From assembly GCA_003551785.1 (NCBI GenBank), contig PUNP01000771.1:1-7589 (forward strand): DNA of 7,589 nt. The letters run 5' to 3'. The notes under the pieces are model-generated. The model did not search any database and had not been told where the DNA came from. It worked only from the letters and a program-made list of their open reading frames with translations. The DNA comes from Candidatus Brocadiaceae bacterium. GTDB taxonomy: Bacteria; Planctomycetota; Brocadiia; SM23-32. Below are positions 7,234 to 7,589 of this stretch, piece by piece. The position numbers and the translations under genes are program-made. How positions within the stretch are numbered: the first letter of the stretch is position 1; each line of letters starts with the position of its first letter.

Positions 7234-7589
7234 AAGCGAAAAGCAGAAGTTGGTTTTTTGTAATATCTGAACCACTAGCCCGAATATTTCACGCGTTTTC
7301 AGTGGTGCATATGTGGCAAATGTCAAACACCGCTGTATTCGTATACTGCAAGTGCAGACTTTTGCCACCAATGCGCCGCTGAGGGCGCGCCCGAAGGGTA
7401 AACCGCCGTTTTTGTAGAGCGCTGTGCAGACTGTAAAATTTGAGCACGTCAAAAATTCCACTTAACATGTTGCTCATCTTTCTTTCGAACAATTATTCTC
7501 GTTGGTTTATGAAATATGCGGGTTAAGAATCTTTATAAATATTCAGTGAACCACGTTGCCGTTATCGCCACCGTGCCCTGTGCCGGTGA
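7234..7589. other. Upstream region of the complete propeller gene, no confident gene
   Basis: 356 bases with no convincing complete gene. The part at about 7345-7435 is GC-rich and structured: the 10-base palindrome GGGCGCGCCC at 7383-7392, a GCGCC/GGCGC hairpin at 7373-7388, and a 9-base direct repeat GTGCAGACT at 7352-7360 and 7424-7432. A 67-codon minus-strand frame at 7289-7492 is Arg-rich and looks like translated intergenic DNA. The end next to the gene is AT-rich with no good promoter pair. The region may include a dispersed intergenic repeat. Confidence 0.5.
7533..7589 (-). CDS. Possible last codons of an upstream minus-strand gene
   Basis: From the window edge one minus-strand frame reads 18 codons to a TAA at 7535-7533, with a protein-like end (GTVAITATWFTEYL). 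A second frame ends in TGA at 7545-7543 with a Gly-rich tail (TGTGHGGDNGNVVH). Composition is higher in GC up to about 7545 and then falls abruptly to AT-rich, as expected past a gene end. Too little is present to choose the frame or name a product. Confidence 0.2.
   Translation of the reverse strand, partial: SPAQGTVAITATWFTEYL

Noticed and set aside
7321..7326. Perfect TTGACA on the minus strand as a -35 box for the complete gene
   Set aside because: No acceptable -10 hexamer lies 16 to 18 bases downstream.
7234..7461. N-terminal extension of the complete gene up to the ATG at 7461
   Set aside because: It would put about 76 residues of low-quality sequence before a normal signal peptide; the ATG at 7233 or 7206 is better.
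7289..7492. 67-codon minus-strand gene
   Set aside because: Arg-rich, no Shine-Dalgarno, no recognisable family, and it spans palindromes and repeats; more likely intergenic DNA.

Overview
The window is almost filled by two large, tandem, paralogous genes, both on the minus strand. Both encode exported PQQ-type beta-propeller proteins with a methyltransferase-like fold inserted between two blocks of propeller repeats. No RNA gene, CRISPR array or insertion sequence was recognised. The long double-propeller architecture, the C-terminal malectin-like domain and the moderate GC content suggest a PVC-group bacterium (Planctomycetota, Verrucomicrobiota, Kiritimatiellota or Lentisphaerota). That assignment is inference from family knowledge; there is no taxonomic marker here.

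Layout, read in the direction of transcription (high to low coordinates). About 7589-7234 is upstream sequence without a convincing complete gene. It may hold the last codons of another minus-strand gene at the window edge, and it contains a GC-rich palindromic patch. Next comes the complete gene at 7233-3373 (about 1286 aa): signal peptide, PQQ-like repeats, Rossmann/methyltransferase-like insert, second PQQ-like block, Cys-rich segment, malectin-like domain. A 313-bp gap (3372-3060) follows. It carries a short open frame that overlaps the end of the first gene, two small perfect inverted repeats and a promoter-like element. The second gene starts near 3059 and runs off the window at position 1. 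I translated it by hand: 1019 codons without a stop or frameshift, so it is a window-truncated intact gene, not a pseudogene.

The two proteins align from the mature N-terminus to the Cys-rich segment. In one 40-residue stretch, 27 residues are identical. The second protein's C-terminus, and so any malectin-like domain, lies outside the window. The pair looks like an old tandem duplication. The function of this family is not known to me. Export plus propeller and malectin-like folds suggests a role in the periplasm or at the cell surface in binding carbohydrate or protein. The methyltransferase-like insert in an exported protein is the most puzzling aspect.
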